Shown here: positions 22,501 through 37,500 of the stretch, piece after piece
How positions within the stretch are numbered: position 1 is the stretch's first letter
Layout of the letters: each line of letters opens with the position of its first letter
Assembly: GCA_036850595.1 (NCBI GenBank)
Contig: CM072152.1
Span: 20,783,179-20,847,178, forward strand
DNA: 64,000 bases
From: Rhyacichthys aspro
Lineage: Eukaryota; Chordata; Actinopteri; Gobiiformes; Rhyacichthyidae
Direction: 5' to 3'
Notes under the pieces: generated by a model
Seen by the model: the letters and a program-made list of their open reading frames with translations, nothing else
Databases searched by the model: none
Told to the model about the DNA's origin: nothing
Position numbers and translations under genes: made by a program

Positions 22501-25500
22501 TGATGTTTTGAATATGTAACAGATGATGAATGTATAATCAGCCTAGGGGTTGTTGCACAGTGGCTGCATGTAAGCACAATATAAGAACACTTCAAAATCC
22601 ATGGTATTATCCAGAGACTGGAAAGAATACTATGTAATCAGTAGCTGACAAAACTCACTTAGTAACTCTGTTGCTTCAAAACACAAGACACTGAGTAGAT
22701 ACTAACAAATGGTCAGATCCTAACACAAGTGAGCGAAGTGGACGAAGGACTTGTCTGTGACACTAATGCTGGTATTTGGGCTCTGTAGCCAAGGGTTGAC
22801 TAACTGTCTTATTTTAGCTCTTCCTAAACCTTGACTTCTTCAAATATGGCACAAAGAGATTGGACAGGTGCAGCTGCCGTACAATATTATTGAATTCAGT
22901 GTGCCTACTCCTGTGGCTTCACCGGTCCATAATAGTGGTGTCAGAGTCCTCTCTTCTTTCACTGTCTATGGTATTATAACATTTGTTATTTTACAGAATA
23001 CAAGAAATGAGGGTCATTTCATTTGTGCCCTTTAAAAGATCCACCCTCTCTATTCATATTTAAATCCCCTTCTAATTTCTTTTGCTACTGCATTACAGTG
23101 TGAGAATTCCCGCAGCAGCCCTTTGCAGTTGTTGGGGTTAATTATGAAGTATTAATCCCGGCCTGATTGTCATGTTAAGTTGGCTGGATGCCTGTGTTTT
23201 CTTTCTCTTTCTTGGTGAGGTATTAAGTGTTCCTGGCAGGTGCTCTCTCCCCATGCCTGTGTGAATGAAATATGAGCTGCAATGTCAACTGAACTTGTCA
23301 CAGACAAGCATGGATGAATTAATGATAAGAGTGCAGAGGTGTGTTTTAATGTGTTCGCTCCGTCTCTCTGATGGAGGCTCTCAGCAAATGTACCCGAGCA
23401 CAATGTTCGCCAGGAGCTTTGCACATACATGGAACAGATAAAAAAAATAGTGAGAAAATGTTGTATTGTAAATATAAGAAATTAATATAATATCTCCTAG
23501 ACTGTTATCCACTAACTTCTCCAAAGTGTTGTAATTAACGGTGTTTGGACTTTCCAATATGGACTTTAAATTTGTCTCCAGAGATTTTCTCCTTCGAGGC
23601 TTATACTTTTTTGTTCAGATGAAGAAAACCTATTTCTCCTCTCAAAGACCTTCATTTGAAGTCGTTTTTTAAAGGGATTAGAGCGTGTGCAGAAAATGAT
23701 GGAAAGTCTGTCGCCTTTTACCACAGTTCAACAAGCGCAGTGATAGGATGGCAGTTGTATTAGTTATTCCAATGTTGATTCAGCCACAGATGATGTTCAG
23801 TGATCAATGCCTGCTGCAGAACAGAAGTCATTGCTTGTTTGATGGCCTCTTGAAATTGGCAGCAGAAGGGCGTCTGCTTGCTTTAACGGCGTATTTTTCT
23901 TTGGAAAAAAAATAAATAAATAAAAAATCTTTTGTGATTATTTAGTTTCCAATTGTCCCTTCTAGGCTAATGTAGCGTTTTCACAGCTCTCTCTCCCATA
24001 AAAGAACCATCACAGCCATAAATCAGTGGACAAACACAGACTTTCATTTGGAGATTTATGTAACACATTCATGTTTTGCACTTCCTCATTTTAGTACTCC
24101 ACTGGTAAAGCCTAGCTAATAAAAGGTCCTATTAATATTTCCTGTTGCTTAGCAACGGCAGGCAGCAAGTAATAGCATTCTGTGGAAAAATAGATGACCG
24201 ATAAGGAAAAATTCAATTCTTTTCTCATCTCCCGGGAGAAAGTGCCTTATTTCTCGGGCAATGTGATATGAAACTGTAGTTGTATATTAAGAAATATCTT
24301 TAAAGAAATATAGCTTATTTTCTAATTTCATCCTTTTAGGGGGATTTTTATTGAAGATTAGGAGGGCAGTGCATCTTTCCTCCACTGTGATAAAGTCAAT
24401 TAGCCTGTTAGATGAGGCTAATGAGAGGATAAGGTGCCAGCTTCATTTTTTTCTTATTAATCAGACATCGCTCAGAGATGGTCACAGACTGCAGATTTTT
24501 ACAGGACCAATGCTCTGAGACAAATTGCATTTCATTTCAGCAGGTCATTTTAACTTGTTATGTACAAACACAGAATAAAAACCCTACTTTAATAATACAG
24601 CTTATCAGTGTAATCACAGGTAATAGAGGAGCATTTCTGCAATGACACATTTCAATTTAGATAATTCATCACATCGTATTTCAAAAACAACAGAGTCAAA
24701 GATGGTTTATCACGCTCATGTTGTTGTCATGGTCCTGTGCTGCAGATTTCATCAACAGCACCATTCAATGGAAGAACTAAAGCTACAGAAACAAAGGCAG
24801 ATTCAGCTGCAGCGATAGCCCATGTTATGAAGCAGATACATAGATAAGGGATTTCATATTACACTTAGCCACGGGCCCCTGCTGAGATTTATCATGCCAT
24901 GAAATCATGTCCATATTGCACTGTGCCCTATCTCAACCATCCATCAGCTTATTCTGCCTTTGCCACCAGGAATATTGTGTGATGGTGGCATTGGAGAACC
25001 AGCCCATGTCATCTCACGAGGGACATGTCTCCCGCTGGGATGTGGTTTAACAAAACTCCATCTGCTCATGTGCACAAGAGGAGTGAAAACCTTTGATCTC
25101 ACACACTGCTGTGCTAATTTAGGATCCAGATCAAGTAATGGGCAACATCCGATATCATTTTGATATGCATTTATGGATTTTTGCCTCATTTTTCACATCT
25201 CATGCATGTTTGTGAATATGTTTTGTTTTTGCTGCATTTTTATACTTTTTATTAAGAGAACTGAATAAATTATTAACAGCCTTACACATGATAGTGATGT
25301 AGAAATGATTAAGGGTACGTATCATTTAGCCTTATTTGATATTAGTTGCAGTAAAACATATTGGGGCTATGTGAAAAGTGTGAGTTCAAAATATTAGCAC
25401 ATAATGTTTAACATTTATTATTGCAGCCTCACAATTTAAAAAAAACAAACATACACCTAAAAACCTATAAACATTTAAATCATAAAGTAAAGCACCTGAA

Positions 25501-28500
25501 AGTCTTGACTTCCTTGGATTAGTTAGTGCAGGTGTAAATCAAACATTGCTAATTAGGCTAAAATTAACGTGTTACATAATCAGCTGTAGTGGCATTTATT
25601 TTAGTTCAAAGTTGAAGCTCGAGATGCGGCGGCACTTGTCAGAAATGTGTGAATGTCTTTGTGCCACATCATTTACATTTCACATGTAAATCACCTCGTC
25701 ATGACCCCCGCTCTGGGGCACACACGCACCCTCGCACATACTTCAGAGCTTTCTTTGGTATGTTGTTTTTGTGTTCATTATTTTTTTCAGTTCATTTTTG
25801 TCATTGTGTGAGCGCGGACACGCCCCCTTTCAAACACACACACACACACACACACGGCAGTCAGGCGTCTCATTAGCGGGAGCAGAGAAGCCTTGCCTTT
25901 TGCTGTCAAGAGTGTGTGTCCCGACCGTCTCTACATGTCATGTCAACCAAGGCTCTCTGATGCTGTGCTTTGTGAGGTGAGCTCCGAGACGCACCACGGC
26001 TCAGGGAGGGGAGAGGGGAGGCACTGAGAGAAGAATGAAAGGACAAAAATGAATAAAAAAGATTGAGAAACAAGAGATGGATAGAGCACTGGAGGGGGAG
26101 AAGAGGGGAAAACAAAAGCTAAGGAGGTTCTGACATTACCCGTAATGAGGAACGTGAAGACGGTGCCGAGGGGGACATCATGACATCACTATCTGCAAAT
26201 CAAGCGCTGCCTCGTCTCTGTCGCCGAGTTAGCGTTCAGGGTGGTACTGTACTTTTTCAAACCAACAGTCAATCACAATGAGAGACAAGGTTTTTAGTGA
26301 ACACACTTTCAAATATGTCTTATTTAATTGAACATCCATAATCTATTGCACCAGCTTAATATAGAGCTTCAGCATAACTTAAAGCTGCACTGTGTAAAAG
26401 GTTATATTGCACTAAAGAGAACACATCGGTCAAAGCTGTTTTCAGTAGTGGATAATCTCATCAAAACAGCTCTCTTGTCTTACGTTATCATGTAAAAATA
26501 GATATTTAAGGCTCCATAGAATCCAGAGAGTAGCAAAAAGACAGAACACAACACAACATGAAAATTAGGCCTACTTCTTTGGTCATGCGTGTCAGATTAC
26601 CACACTGTTAGCCTCTGCTAGCCTCCTGCCTGCCCACAGCGGACAAACTGAGCACTGTTGGAAGAGAAAAGCATTCATCAGGTTTAGGTTTTCTTAGAAT
26701 GAACATATTCCTGTATCCACTGTGAAGTAAAATATCACTCAGCGAATCAGCGCGAAATATTAAAATGGCAAGTTACACTGCTCATGCGACAGTGGCGTGT
26801 GTGATGGTGTCCCAAAATACAGGCTGCCTCATGTTGAAGTAATGCACTGTATAAAAATGTTATATGTGAGCTACATTGAGTGGATATTTATTTTTCAGGA
26901 AGGTTTTTGCTCCATGTTTAAAATTGTACCTTTTCGTGAATCCGAGAGAGCATGTATACTACTAGTTGCTACTACTGTATACATCTGCCAAGTACAACCT
27001 TTTATTATTATATTATTATTATGTACGCATTAGTTATATCAAGTTTAAATTTTAATACAGAGCTTTAGTAATTATTATATAGCACCACTTAAAAGTAATA
27101 AAAATGTATGTTGGCATGGACTTTTTGGCTTTGAGAAAGTCAAAAAGAGCAGCAACTATTTCAGGTACTGGAATAAACCATGTTCTCACCTTAAACCTTA
27201 TTTTCTTAATTGCTTTCTTAGAGTTGTTTTTTTTCCTGCCAGATTCATTATTTGTGCACAGTTCAACAAGAGAGCAAATATTTTCTTCACATATATTTTG
27301 GGTTTCTGACGAGCTTGTAATTGGAGTGATACGAGGTGACCTTACAGTGTCTGTTTTGGCAACATGAAGCAATTACAGAGCTAATAAAACTGTTTTATAA
27401 CGTGTCGCTGAAGTACAGTCAGCTGTTAAGAACATTTACAGATTATTTAGAAAGAGACAGAGTAATACAGTCAGGTATTGTTTAACTATATTGAAGCATT
27501 TCTCACACCATTTTCCAGATGTGATGAAAGTTAGAGAGGAGTGGAGTGGAGCAAGTGCAAGATGAAAAAAAAAAGCTTCTTATTCAAACCTGACGAGGTA
27601 TCTAACAAAAATATATAGTCTATGATTAATATAAGTGGAGCAGCTGAGAACATTGTGTGAAATAATATTAAGTAATGTTGTATAGTGACCAAAATGTATG
27701 CAGTTCCTTAACATAACTCTTGCATCTCTTCATCGTATCACTTTCCTTAACATCTGTCTGATGTCACAGCGAGAAAACGCACCGTTTTGTCTGTGCTTTC
27801 ATACTTAAGTAGCGTATGATTCATAAATCCACTCTGTTAATAATTCTCCGCAGCTTGTGTAAATGACCCTCCTGGGCATATATACGCTTGATAAACCAAA
27901 GAGAGGGATGAAGGAGGAGAGACAGAGGAGGGAAGGCGGGGTGCCGGCTACGAGGCTCTTTGAGGAACACAGTTGTTAGCGCTTTGCCCTGAGGGTGAAT
28001 GAGAAGTAGCTTTGAGGGCCGGGACTGGCTCCTACCTAAAGGCGTGTTTACCGGCGTGTTGCGCGGCGGCTGTGCTTTTGAGAGATCCGTCTCCAACGCG
28101 CCTCTAATTAAAGCTGTCATGGCCGGGTGCCTGCAGGGATAATGTTCTATTATTATAGTCATTTGTTTCAATTAAACGCCGGGTGATTTTACAATAGCAG
28201 CCGTGAACCTGTGTGAGTGAGCCATCACTCTAAACAAGATGGCTTCAGTCAAGCAGGCAGCCAAGGAGGAAAGTCTCGCACAACTGTGGATTTCTGTCTT
28301 TTTAAACAGGACAAGCTTAGAGAGAAAAGCGTTCAAATGATTAGTCGGTAATAGCACTGGGCAATATGACCTTAAAGGAGAAGCAAGTGATACATCTTGG
28401 GCTAAAACAGCTCTATATTCAAAAGAATCCCTTGCCAATAACATGGCTATCTCTGTACATCTACTTTGTAACAAACACAGAATACTTTTTTGGTGTCCCA

Positions 28501-31500
28501 TAATATCTTTGTTATTATTATTATCCAATCACAAACAACAACTGCAGGTTTATCTATTAATTACAACTATGAATGGTTTTATGTTGATGTTTTTAGCCTC
28601 TTCATTTCTCAGAAGATTCTTACGATCTTTTTTTCCAGATTTACTTTATTTCATTTACTCAAATGCATCATAGCTTATGGGAAAACCTTAATCATTTTCA
28701 GTTTTCATTTTAGTACCAATAAACTAGAGTAAATAGACTTCAAAGCTTCAGCAGGCGGTTAATTAAAAAAGTGACATTGAAAATTTATTTTGAGCGACTC
28801 TAATAAATTGAAAATGAGCACAATATTTATTGATTCTTTACAATGGAGAGACTGCTTTATTGTGATGCCAGTGCAATAAAAGCTTGGAAAGCAATCAAAC
28901 TGCTCATTTAAATCATGAAACATATGCCACTGTGGTCCAGTTGCTGAGGACAGAGGAAGGTGAGCGCTCAGCCTCTTTTGGTGTGAATCTCCTCGTGGCT
29001 GGATGGGGCTCTCCTCTCAGTCCTCTCATCTCTTTGCTGGTGGTCAAATCCCCTTAGCTAAATCAAATGGTGCAGGCAATTGGAGCGGCCGTGAAACCAT
29101 TTCAAAGGTAAGGTCAGCAGGAGCAGGAGAACAATGGCTTTGTGATATTCCATCTCGCGCACAATGTGCTACACATAATTGGAAAGCCTTTGTTATTTGA
29201 CTCCCATTTGACTATGATGTACAAGATGTGAATGCAAACTCGACAGCCATAACTATTGCAGAGGAATGCGTTCACATTCAGTTTCCCAGTTTTAAATCAC
29301 AAAAATGCAACATTTAACTATCCCTTTGCTTAGACTCAAGATGTGTTCTTGGCTGCTTTTTTACAATAGTTTTTTTTTTTTTTTGCTTCCTATTTTATCT
29401 CTTTCAGTTTGTGTCTCTTGTGGTGTCCTCTTTTCTTCTTCTTCCTGTGTTTACGAAGGACTCTTATCTCCTGGGGCTGTATAACAAACAAGTAAATTGC
29501 TGGAGGTTAAGCACAGCTATGACAATACTCAAGGGAAAAGAGCATCCAACTTTAAAAATAATCTAAATAAATAGATTTAGGCCACAAATTCAATACTGTG
29601 TTCTGTAACTCGGCAAAATGTCAGAATGAGGATAAAGAAAGTTCCTAAGTTGTTCATCTTTCTTTGGTGATATAAAATAATTACCAGCAAAATGTCCACA
29701 GGGATAATATTACCTCAAAATGGAAAGAAATACAAATTGATTATTGTATTCTGCATAAAGTAATTCAAATTTATTTGCCATTTCCTGTAGTAAGCAATTT
29801 TAAGCAAGTAAGACATTTTAACAGTATCTCATGACTATTACAAGCTCCTTTAAGCTTTTTCCTGGGATACTTTTAGTAAATTGTCCCACTATCACCCCAT
29901 CTGTGTCTGCATTTGTTCCATTAATACAGAGGTAAGCAGCCAAAGCACTGTCAGCTTTTAAAGTGTGACCTGGCAATACAGAAAAAGGCAGACTTGTATC
30001 TAGTGGGATGTATAATATACAGAGCACAGTAACTGAATATTTAACCTGAGGATTTGTTATATTTATAAGGCCAATGGTTGCTAAAGAGATCTCTAAACCA
30101 TGCCCTCACTCAGTGCAGTCACCCTCTTAAGGAGAGACATGCAGACGTTACAATTAAGAATTAGCATACAGTACCTATGGCAACAGACAACCTTTGTCAC
30201 AGTCTTTCATAATATTTGTACAGCCATCACAGTCTCCTTATTGAGCTGTGTTCTGATGGCTCTGTTGATTTGTCTCAAACTGGGCCGACTATTAGAAGTC
30301 TCTTTTAACTTGCAGGTTTGATATATATATATTTGGAAAACATCTGTTAAAGCTTACATTTCAAACTCAAACCCAAATTTGAATAATGTTACTTTAAGAT
30401 CCAAATAATTAATGTAGATGGCAAGATGGCAGGATGTTTGTAATGTGGGATTTGTGTGGTTTAAAATCATGCACATAGACTCGTTTCATATCACTAATCA
30501 CTACCTACTTTGGGTACATCGACATAATGCAAACATGTTATTTACCAATTAAATATAAAAACTTATCAGTGAGATCCTGAGGAAAAGTACAACACTGTAA
30601 TAAAGCATATTTATATCTAGGGTTGAAAATGAAAGGGGTGATGTTTTGGGTAAAATTGAGATATACATTTGAAATGAAAGCTCTTAATGAGTCTTTTCTA
30701 CTGCCACAAGGGTCACCATAACATTGTTCACCAATTTAGAGTTAAGTACTATCTTTGAACATAGAAAACAGTCCTTGCATATAATTGTTAATCTGTTTAT
30801 TTATTGACAATGACATGAAAAGTTGGAGCCAAAAGGTTTATATACAATTGATGAAAAAGGGGTCTGTCATGTGTGTAGATTTAATCATTTAGAACTAAAA
30901 TCCTTGGACAAAGTGAGATTAAAATATGGCTATTGCTCTAGTCCTCCTGTAAAGTTCAGCAGATGTTGCGTCCTTTTTTTCTAAAACCCTTATGTGACCA
31001 TTTTGTATAATTTATTGAAGAAATTCCCCACTACTAATTTGTCACTGTTCTGTTACATGTCATGTTTCTATCATTTTATTTAAACCAGAGGTCTGCTACA
31101 ATCTCAATATGAGTAATCAAAACACAATTTAGTCAGTTTGAACTGAATGAAATGACGTAATGGGAGAATGTATGACTAATTTTAAACTAAATATTTCATA
31201 ATGCGTTATTTTTGTTCCAAGTTCCGTAACGACAGATGGCGTTAGTGTTTTGTTTGCGGCCCCTATGCAATTACTGTCCCTTTTATTTATTACAACAATA
31301 ACGTACAGTATATGACTCATATGTCAACAGGACTACGCTCTTGACCTCCCATATTTTCATACATTATGCAACAGTGACGCATTTTCCAAAAGGGCTGAAA
31401 ATGAGCTGAAACTTAACTGTTTTTCTCTGTTTGATTACTGTTGTGATTGTGCCATTGGGCCTAGCTCTATGTGCAACTGCTTTGCTTCTTGCTTATATTA

Positions 31501-34500
31501 AACATGGTGTGGTGCAGATTAAAGGGTGACAATATTGCCGGGAGGCTGTTGCTATGGCAATATGTCTGCTATAGCTATGATAGGCCATTCATGTTTGATT
31601 AATTGGTTTTTCAATGCTTCTTGGTTTGAGAACCCTTAAAGAGCAAGCCCATGAAAAATGGAAAATTAATGGATTTCTCTTTCTCTCTTTTCTGAGTAAC
31701 TGCTTATTTCTGTAGCTATTTCCCTGCCGTTTTACGAAGGGATGGTGTTTTAAATTATGTTTGGAAGTTGGAGATTGTCGTGGTGGATGGGGGAGGTTGG
31801 AGTTTTGTTATTTGAAATGCAAAAAGAATGCCTTTGTTCATTGCTGCCTTTTGTGAGCAGCTGCTGAGGCGAACGCTGAACCTAATGTCGTGTGAATATT
31901 AGGAGGTTTCAAAGCAGGGCCAGAGCCTCGTACAACGTTACTTTGTTGTGCATTTTTATTCCACCAATCTACTGGGACCAATTATGATTAAAGAGGCAAG
32001 CCTTCATCTCTGAACCCCTACTCATGTTTATCAAGACCTCATATGCTTAGGCCCTTTCAATTTGATCTTTTTAGCACAGCACTAATGTGTAATGTATAAT
32101 TTAACTCATAAATGTTGCAAAGAGCTAACAAATGCTAGTTCATCACTTTCTGATCTGTAAATTGCCAAACATTCCCATTTATGCCAGCATTAAAAGCATC
32201 CTTTGGTCTGTGCTTGTGTTATGTCCTGATGAATCTTTCAGAAAAGCTTTTGATATAGTTATTATTAAAGATCTTTTAATGCTGCTGCTAAGAGCTGAAC
32301 TTCATGAGAGTCTAATCACTCACAGAGGGCTTCATCTTGTGACTGTGAGCACTGCTTTATTGTTTCTATTTAAGGGCCATGTGTTGCAAAAGGCGTTGTG
32401 TAACATGGCAATAGGTCATATTTTTTCATTTTCTAACATGAGTTTCACACATCTGCAGGGGGTTGACAGGCCTGTTGATCAGTATCATTGACTCAACAAA
32501 TGCTTCTGGAAATGTAAAAGTAATAATAAAAAGTCTCTATTTGGGTTTACTATTATTACTATTTGATTTACTTACTAATGATTATTTAAATTAATGAAGA
32601 ATAGTCAGGTTTAGAATAACAAGCCAATGGCATTCACTATGGTTAAGGACAATAGTGTCAGAAGATACACTTTCTCTAATGACTCTGATTCAAAATTGTC
32701 ACTAAAGCTATCACAGTTTGCACTTGTTGTTGTCCAATAGTTTTATGAAGTTGTTCAAATCAGTTTTAAGGCATTTATGTGTCTATGTTGTTCACTCAGA
32801 CATATGCCTATTTCTTTACAATATGTAGGTTAACAGGCCAACTCATTCTCATCCCAGGCCATATTGGTTTTTGGTCAGTGCACCTTCTCACCCATTAGCA
32901 TCCATTAGCATACCATGCTACTGGACATTCTTGTGCCAAAACCAGAACCACATTTAACTCCTGAGGTAGTTCAGGCATTAAGAGGATGTATGTGATAATG
33001 TGTAGAAAAGTCTAGGTAAGCTTTGCTACGTTATGATGCTGGTATAAATAAAAATTACCCAAGTTAGCTATGTTTTGCTGCCTTTTTCTATACACAATGC
33101 TTCCATAACTAAACATAACCTTTAAAGTGAACATATGCATGCATCTTGGAAATACGATTTACCTCAATCATCAGCAGAATACGAGATGGGCAACTGAACA
33201 ATCATCGCTGTTGTAAACCTTGGAAATAAATGACTGCACCGACACATAGAGCATATTTTCTCAAATTCACACCTAAACTGTCATCTCCACTCATTGGCTA
33301 ATTGGCAGCATTTCTGACATGTATCTGCGTCGAGGAGAAGATAGTAAAGCTGCTGTTCTTCTCTCACCCCAGATGCAGGAGATGGCTTTGCACCACCACC
33401 ACCACCACCAACAGCACCCAGACGCCGCTCATTATGACCGTAGCCACCCAATGATAAACAGCTCACCTCCGATACTGCCCAACCCCATGAGCGCCCTGTC
33501 CCAGCTAAAGCCTCAGGTGGGCCGCAGCGCACAGCCCCACGGCTCCCCCTCACCTCCCGGGAGTAAATCGGCCACACCCTCCCCCTCCAGCTCCAATCAG
33601 GAAGAGGAGACTGATCCTCATGTGAAGGTACTGCTGTAGCTTTTCAATAGAGCAGAATGGTTGATGGTTCAGCAGTGCTTCTGGAGATAGTGTGTAGTGT
33701 TGGCTGGAAACAATGCTGTTTCCCTTTGTGTAAGGCATGCAAGTGCTTGTTGTCATATCTGAAAGGAAAGCTGCTTTGAGAGATTTGTCATTGAGTTTCA
33801 GCTCTCTTTATATTTTACCACTTCTGTACTCTCGTCACAACATTCAAAATATATATTTTATAGTAATTCCACAAACCTCCATCTGTCAATCACCAGTTCA
33901 AATAAACCATGTTTTAGGCTCAAATGGTGACTCGGACGTAGAACAATGAGATGAAGCCTACACAAAAATAATTAAACCAAAGATGTTATAGAACCATATT
34001 TTGGGCAAAAACTGTAAAATAGCAAAGTAATGTTTAATGTTTAGTTAACCTAAAGATAGTATGGTAAGACAGGGATTATACTGAGCTGTGCATTTTGTGG
34101 AAATCAAGATAAATATGTTTCATATTCCAGCTATGATGATGATATTAACACTGTAAAGTCTGTGGTGTTAGCTAATTAGCTCTCAAATCCTTTTGTTGTA
34201 GATAATATTGGGGTTGATGGTCGTGGCTTTACATATTTTTTTCCTCAAACATATGAAGAGTTGTATGTGCTGTTCTTTTTATGCCCCATTCCTTTAAATA
34301 AGAAAAGGACACTTGTTTATATTCCTCCACTAAATGTAAATCTATTTTGATAAATGGCCCCTCGACCAGTGTCACTGTGGGTATGCTTATATTTTATCAT
34401 GGGAATGAATGTATAATTGAATCTGTCACAGCCACAATATTTTTCACTGTGTCTGCTAATGTTAGCTCATAATAATAAAGTATACCAAGAAGGATCCTTT

Positions 34501-37500
34501 AGTTTAGTGAAAAAGACCCTGCTGCCTATACATTGCTGCTGTGCCTCTCAGTGTGAGTGAATAAAAGTGATTACCATCTTTCCTATCACTAAGTAATTCC
34601 ATTTGCGCTCTTCAATTTATTCTAAAGCACATCAAAGCCAGAGGAGATACAGCAGGCGATTTTAAATTTTTCTCACCCCTGGCATGAAAAGTCACAATTT
34701 GTTGAACAACTAAAACATTATTATTTGGAAAGATTTTAAGTAAATGGAGTACTAAATTATGTGCTTGAGAAAATATTGCAGGAAAATAATCATCAATGCA
34801 TTTCATAGAAGTCAGACTTTCTTTGAAGACACCTGAATTGTTGCTTTAATAAAATGTGTCAGTCAAATGTATTATTGGTGGATTACAATAACTCAAACAT
34901 TTTTTTAAATAATTATGTTTTTCAGATCACGGGTGAAAAGCGGCCGTCTTCAGAGATGATGAAGCCCAAGCCCAAACCCCAAAAGAAGAAGAAGAAGAAG
35001 GATCCAAACGAGCCAACGAAACCTGTGTCGGCCTACGCCTTGTTCTTCAGAGACACACAGGCGGCCATTAAGGGACAAAACCCCAACGCCACCTTCGGAG
35101 ACGTGTCCAAGATAGTGGCTTCAATGTGGGACGGACTGGGAGAGGAACAGAAACAGGTACAGTGATCAAAATGACATAAATATGCACAAATATGGATGTA
35201 AATTTGAATACTTCAATTAGTTTATGTGTAAGCACTAATAAAACTGACATAGCTTTCTGCAATGTTGCGAACCACTCCAACTCTTTTAGTTTGATAAGAC
35301 AGTTTATTTGCAGATATGTTTATTCAACAACAGTTTGTCTTTGTGGACTGGGCCTGAGTTCATTCTTAAATTAGACCCAGAGTTCTGATCCCTTTCAGAT
35401 AGCCACTCGGTCAATATGGCGACCAAATTTCACAAAGATCAATGCATCTATCACCCTTGGGTGCTTGTTATTAATACCATGCTCAGGCAACATGAGACCA
35501 GACTCATAATAGTTTGAACAGTTTCAGTATGTAACAAACAAAATATATTGTTGGGATTGTTTATGCAAGGAAAATAGTACTTAATATAAAAGAGAAGGTA
35601 ATAGAAAAAGCACATTAAAGCTTATTTGATACCGTTTGCTTTGTGAGACTAGAAAGAATTGTATATGTGCATTTCCCCCAAACTCAATTTAATTTGTATC
35701 TCAGAGGTACCTGTGCACACTTTGTGTCTCATTTTAGTCTTTCACTCACCACACAAAGTCAAAGGGTTTTTATGTGTTTGAGGTAACAAATGATAGTGTG
35801 AAATGAATGGAAAACGAGACAGTCTGATGACCATGCACAGACTCATATTTTAGAATATCCAGTGAGGGCGCAGCCTATTGGGTGTCAAATAAAAGCACCT
35901 GTCTTCATGACAAAGTGCAGCCCATTCTGTTCAGCTCGAGCCAGCGTCGACCAGACCCCATCTCACATTTGTGTGTACGTACATGTGTGTACGTACGTGT
36001 GTGTACGTGTGTGTGTACGTGTGTGTGTGTTTTTCTCTCACCAAACCTACTTTATTCACTGGACTTTGGAGGCCGTCTGTCCCTTTTATTTGCAGTTAAT
36101 TTTTGCCGCCTTCACCAGGGCTCTTCACCATGAATCTTCATTTCGCCACTGACACCCTTGAATGTGAATTCCTCATTTCCTGTCCTTTTATTTATATGTG
36201 TTGCCTGGTGATTTGATCATGCTGGGAATACAAGATTAGCAATTGCCTTGTCCTTGGTTTTGCCTCAAGGACATCTGCTCCTGAAATGTTATTGTTTGTG
36301 CTTCTTAACCCTTTTTATCCCAGCTCCTTTCCCACTTTATTTTGTTCTACTGTTGCTCTCTCTCTAAATGCATTTGTCCTTCACACTATTACCTGCTGAG
36401 GCAACTAACAAAAGGGCCATTTACCGTTTGCAAATCTGTCCATTTATTGTGCCTTTCTGCTGCTAATTTTTTGATTTGTTTGTGCAATGGCGTGTTTAAT
36501 CACACATGTCACCTCAGAAGACACATAATTAACCAGAGGTAATGATGTCATTATGGAATAATGTAGCACTCTGTCTGAGCAATAACACTGTGATTAGTCC
36601 ATTTATTCTCACTGAGTAGCTCTGTCAACAAAACAATCAAATCAACTCGAAAATCATGTATTTACAGTGAGCAGCCTGCTAGGATTTATATGAAAAAAGA
36701 TGTCTTACTTAACAATAACACTGTATATTACTAAAAATATATGCATTTGAAATATCAGTGTTGACATTGTGCCAAAGACAATATTTTGTATTTTCACTGA
36801 TATCAATAGAAAGATCAAGATAAAGCTGTTATATCAATCGGTACCACTAGATGGAGTCATGAGCTGCTGTCAATGCTAATGCTGCTTGTACAAACCCAGC
36901 AAAAAGCCTAAGTAGAGTTGATTTATGCTATTTAAAGACATCGTATTCACATTATAACAACACTTTTGAGTAAAAACGAATCATTTCTTTTGACAGACAG
37001 TTCCTTTCTGCTCGTCTTTTGTTGTTGTTCATGACTTGTAAGCCGTTCTGCCCACTGCCCTGCCAACAGTATGTAGCTGAATCAAACAGAGTGACTATAG
37101 GCTGCAACATGGCTAATGGAAACTCACTGCAGCTGGGCAAACAACAGGTAAACATTCAAGACAGAGCACCAGTTGTTGGTGTGAGTTGCCTTCATTATTA
37201 TTACTTATGAGACTATAGTCATTCACTTAGTGTTAGCGGGTGAGAGGGGCTGAGAAAATGGCAAAGGAACTGTGGGTAAAACAAAAGATAATTGTCAGCA
37301 AATGAAATAAGGACAACTTTATCCTTACATTTACTAATTGAGGATTGCACCCTTCTTCTACTGATGATTATCGACTTTGGGAATGTATTATTAGAGTTCA
37401 TGGTCAGATGTAACAACAACTGCTTGCCCTCAAAGACATTACAACACACAGGTCTGGTTACACAACTGCATTGATTAACAATACGCACCACTCACTGCAT

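Larger units (their letters stand above)
16520..33372. other. tox2 intron, 16.9 kb
   Basis: No exon found. It holds microsatellites (21296-21395, 25834-25855, 27003-27022, 29370-29384), family A repeat copies (about 17990-18085 minus, 26600-26740 plus), two RFX X-box-like palindromes (24144-24156, 31548-31561) and GC-richer blocks such as 27900-28120 that may be regulatory. The rest is plain AT-rich intron. Several stretches (24030-24250, 31560-31750) look conserved in style, which cannot be tested here. Confidence 0.7.

Noticed and set aside
28172..28528. 118-codon minus-strand frame
   Set aside because: No motif, no homologous pattern and no exon boundaries; chance frame in an intron.
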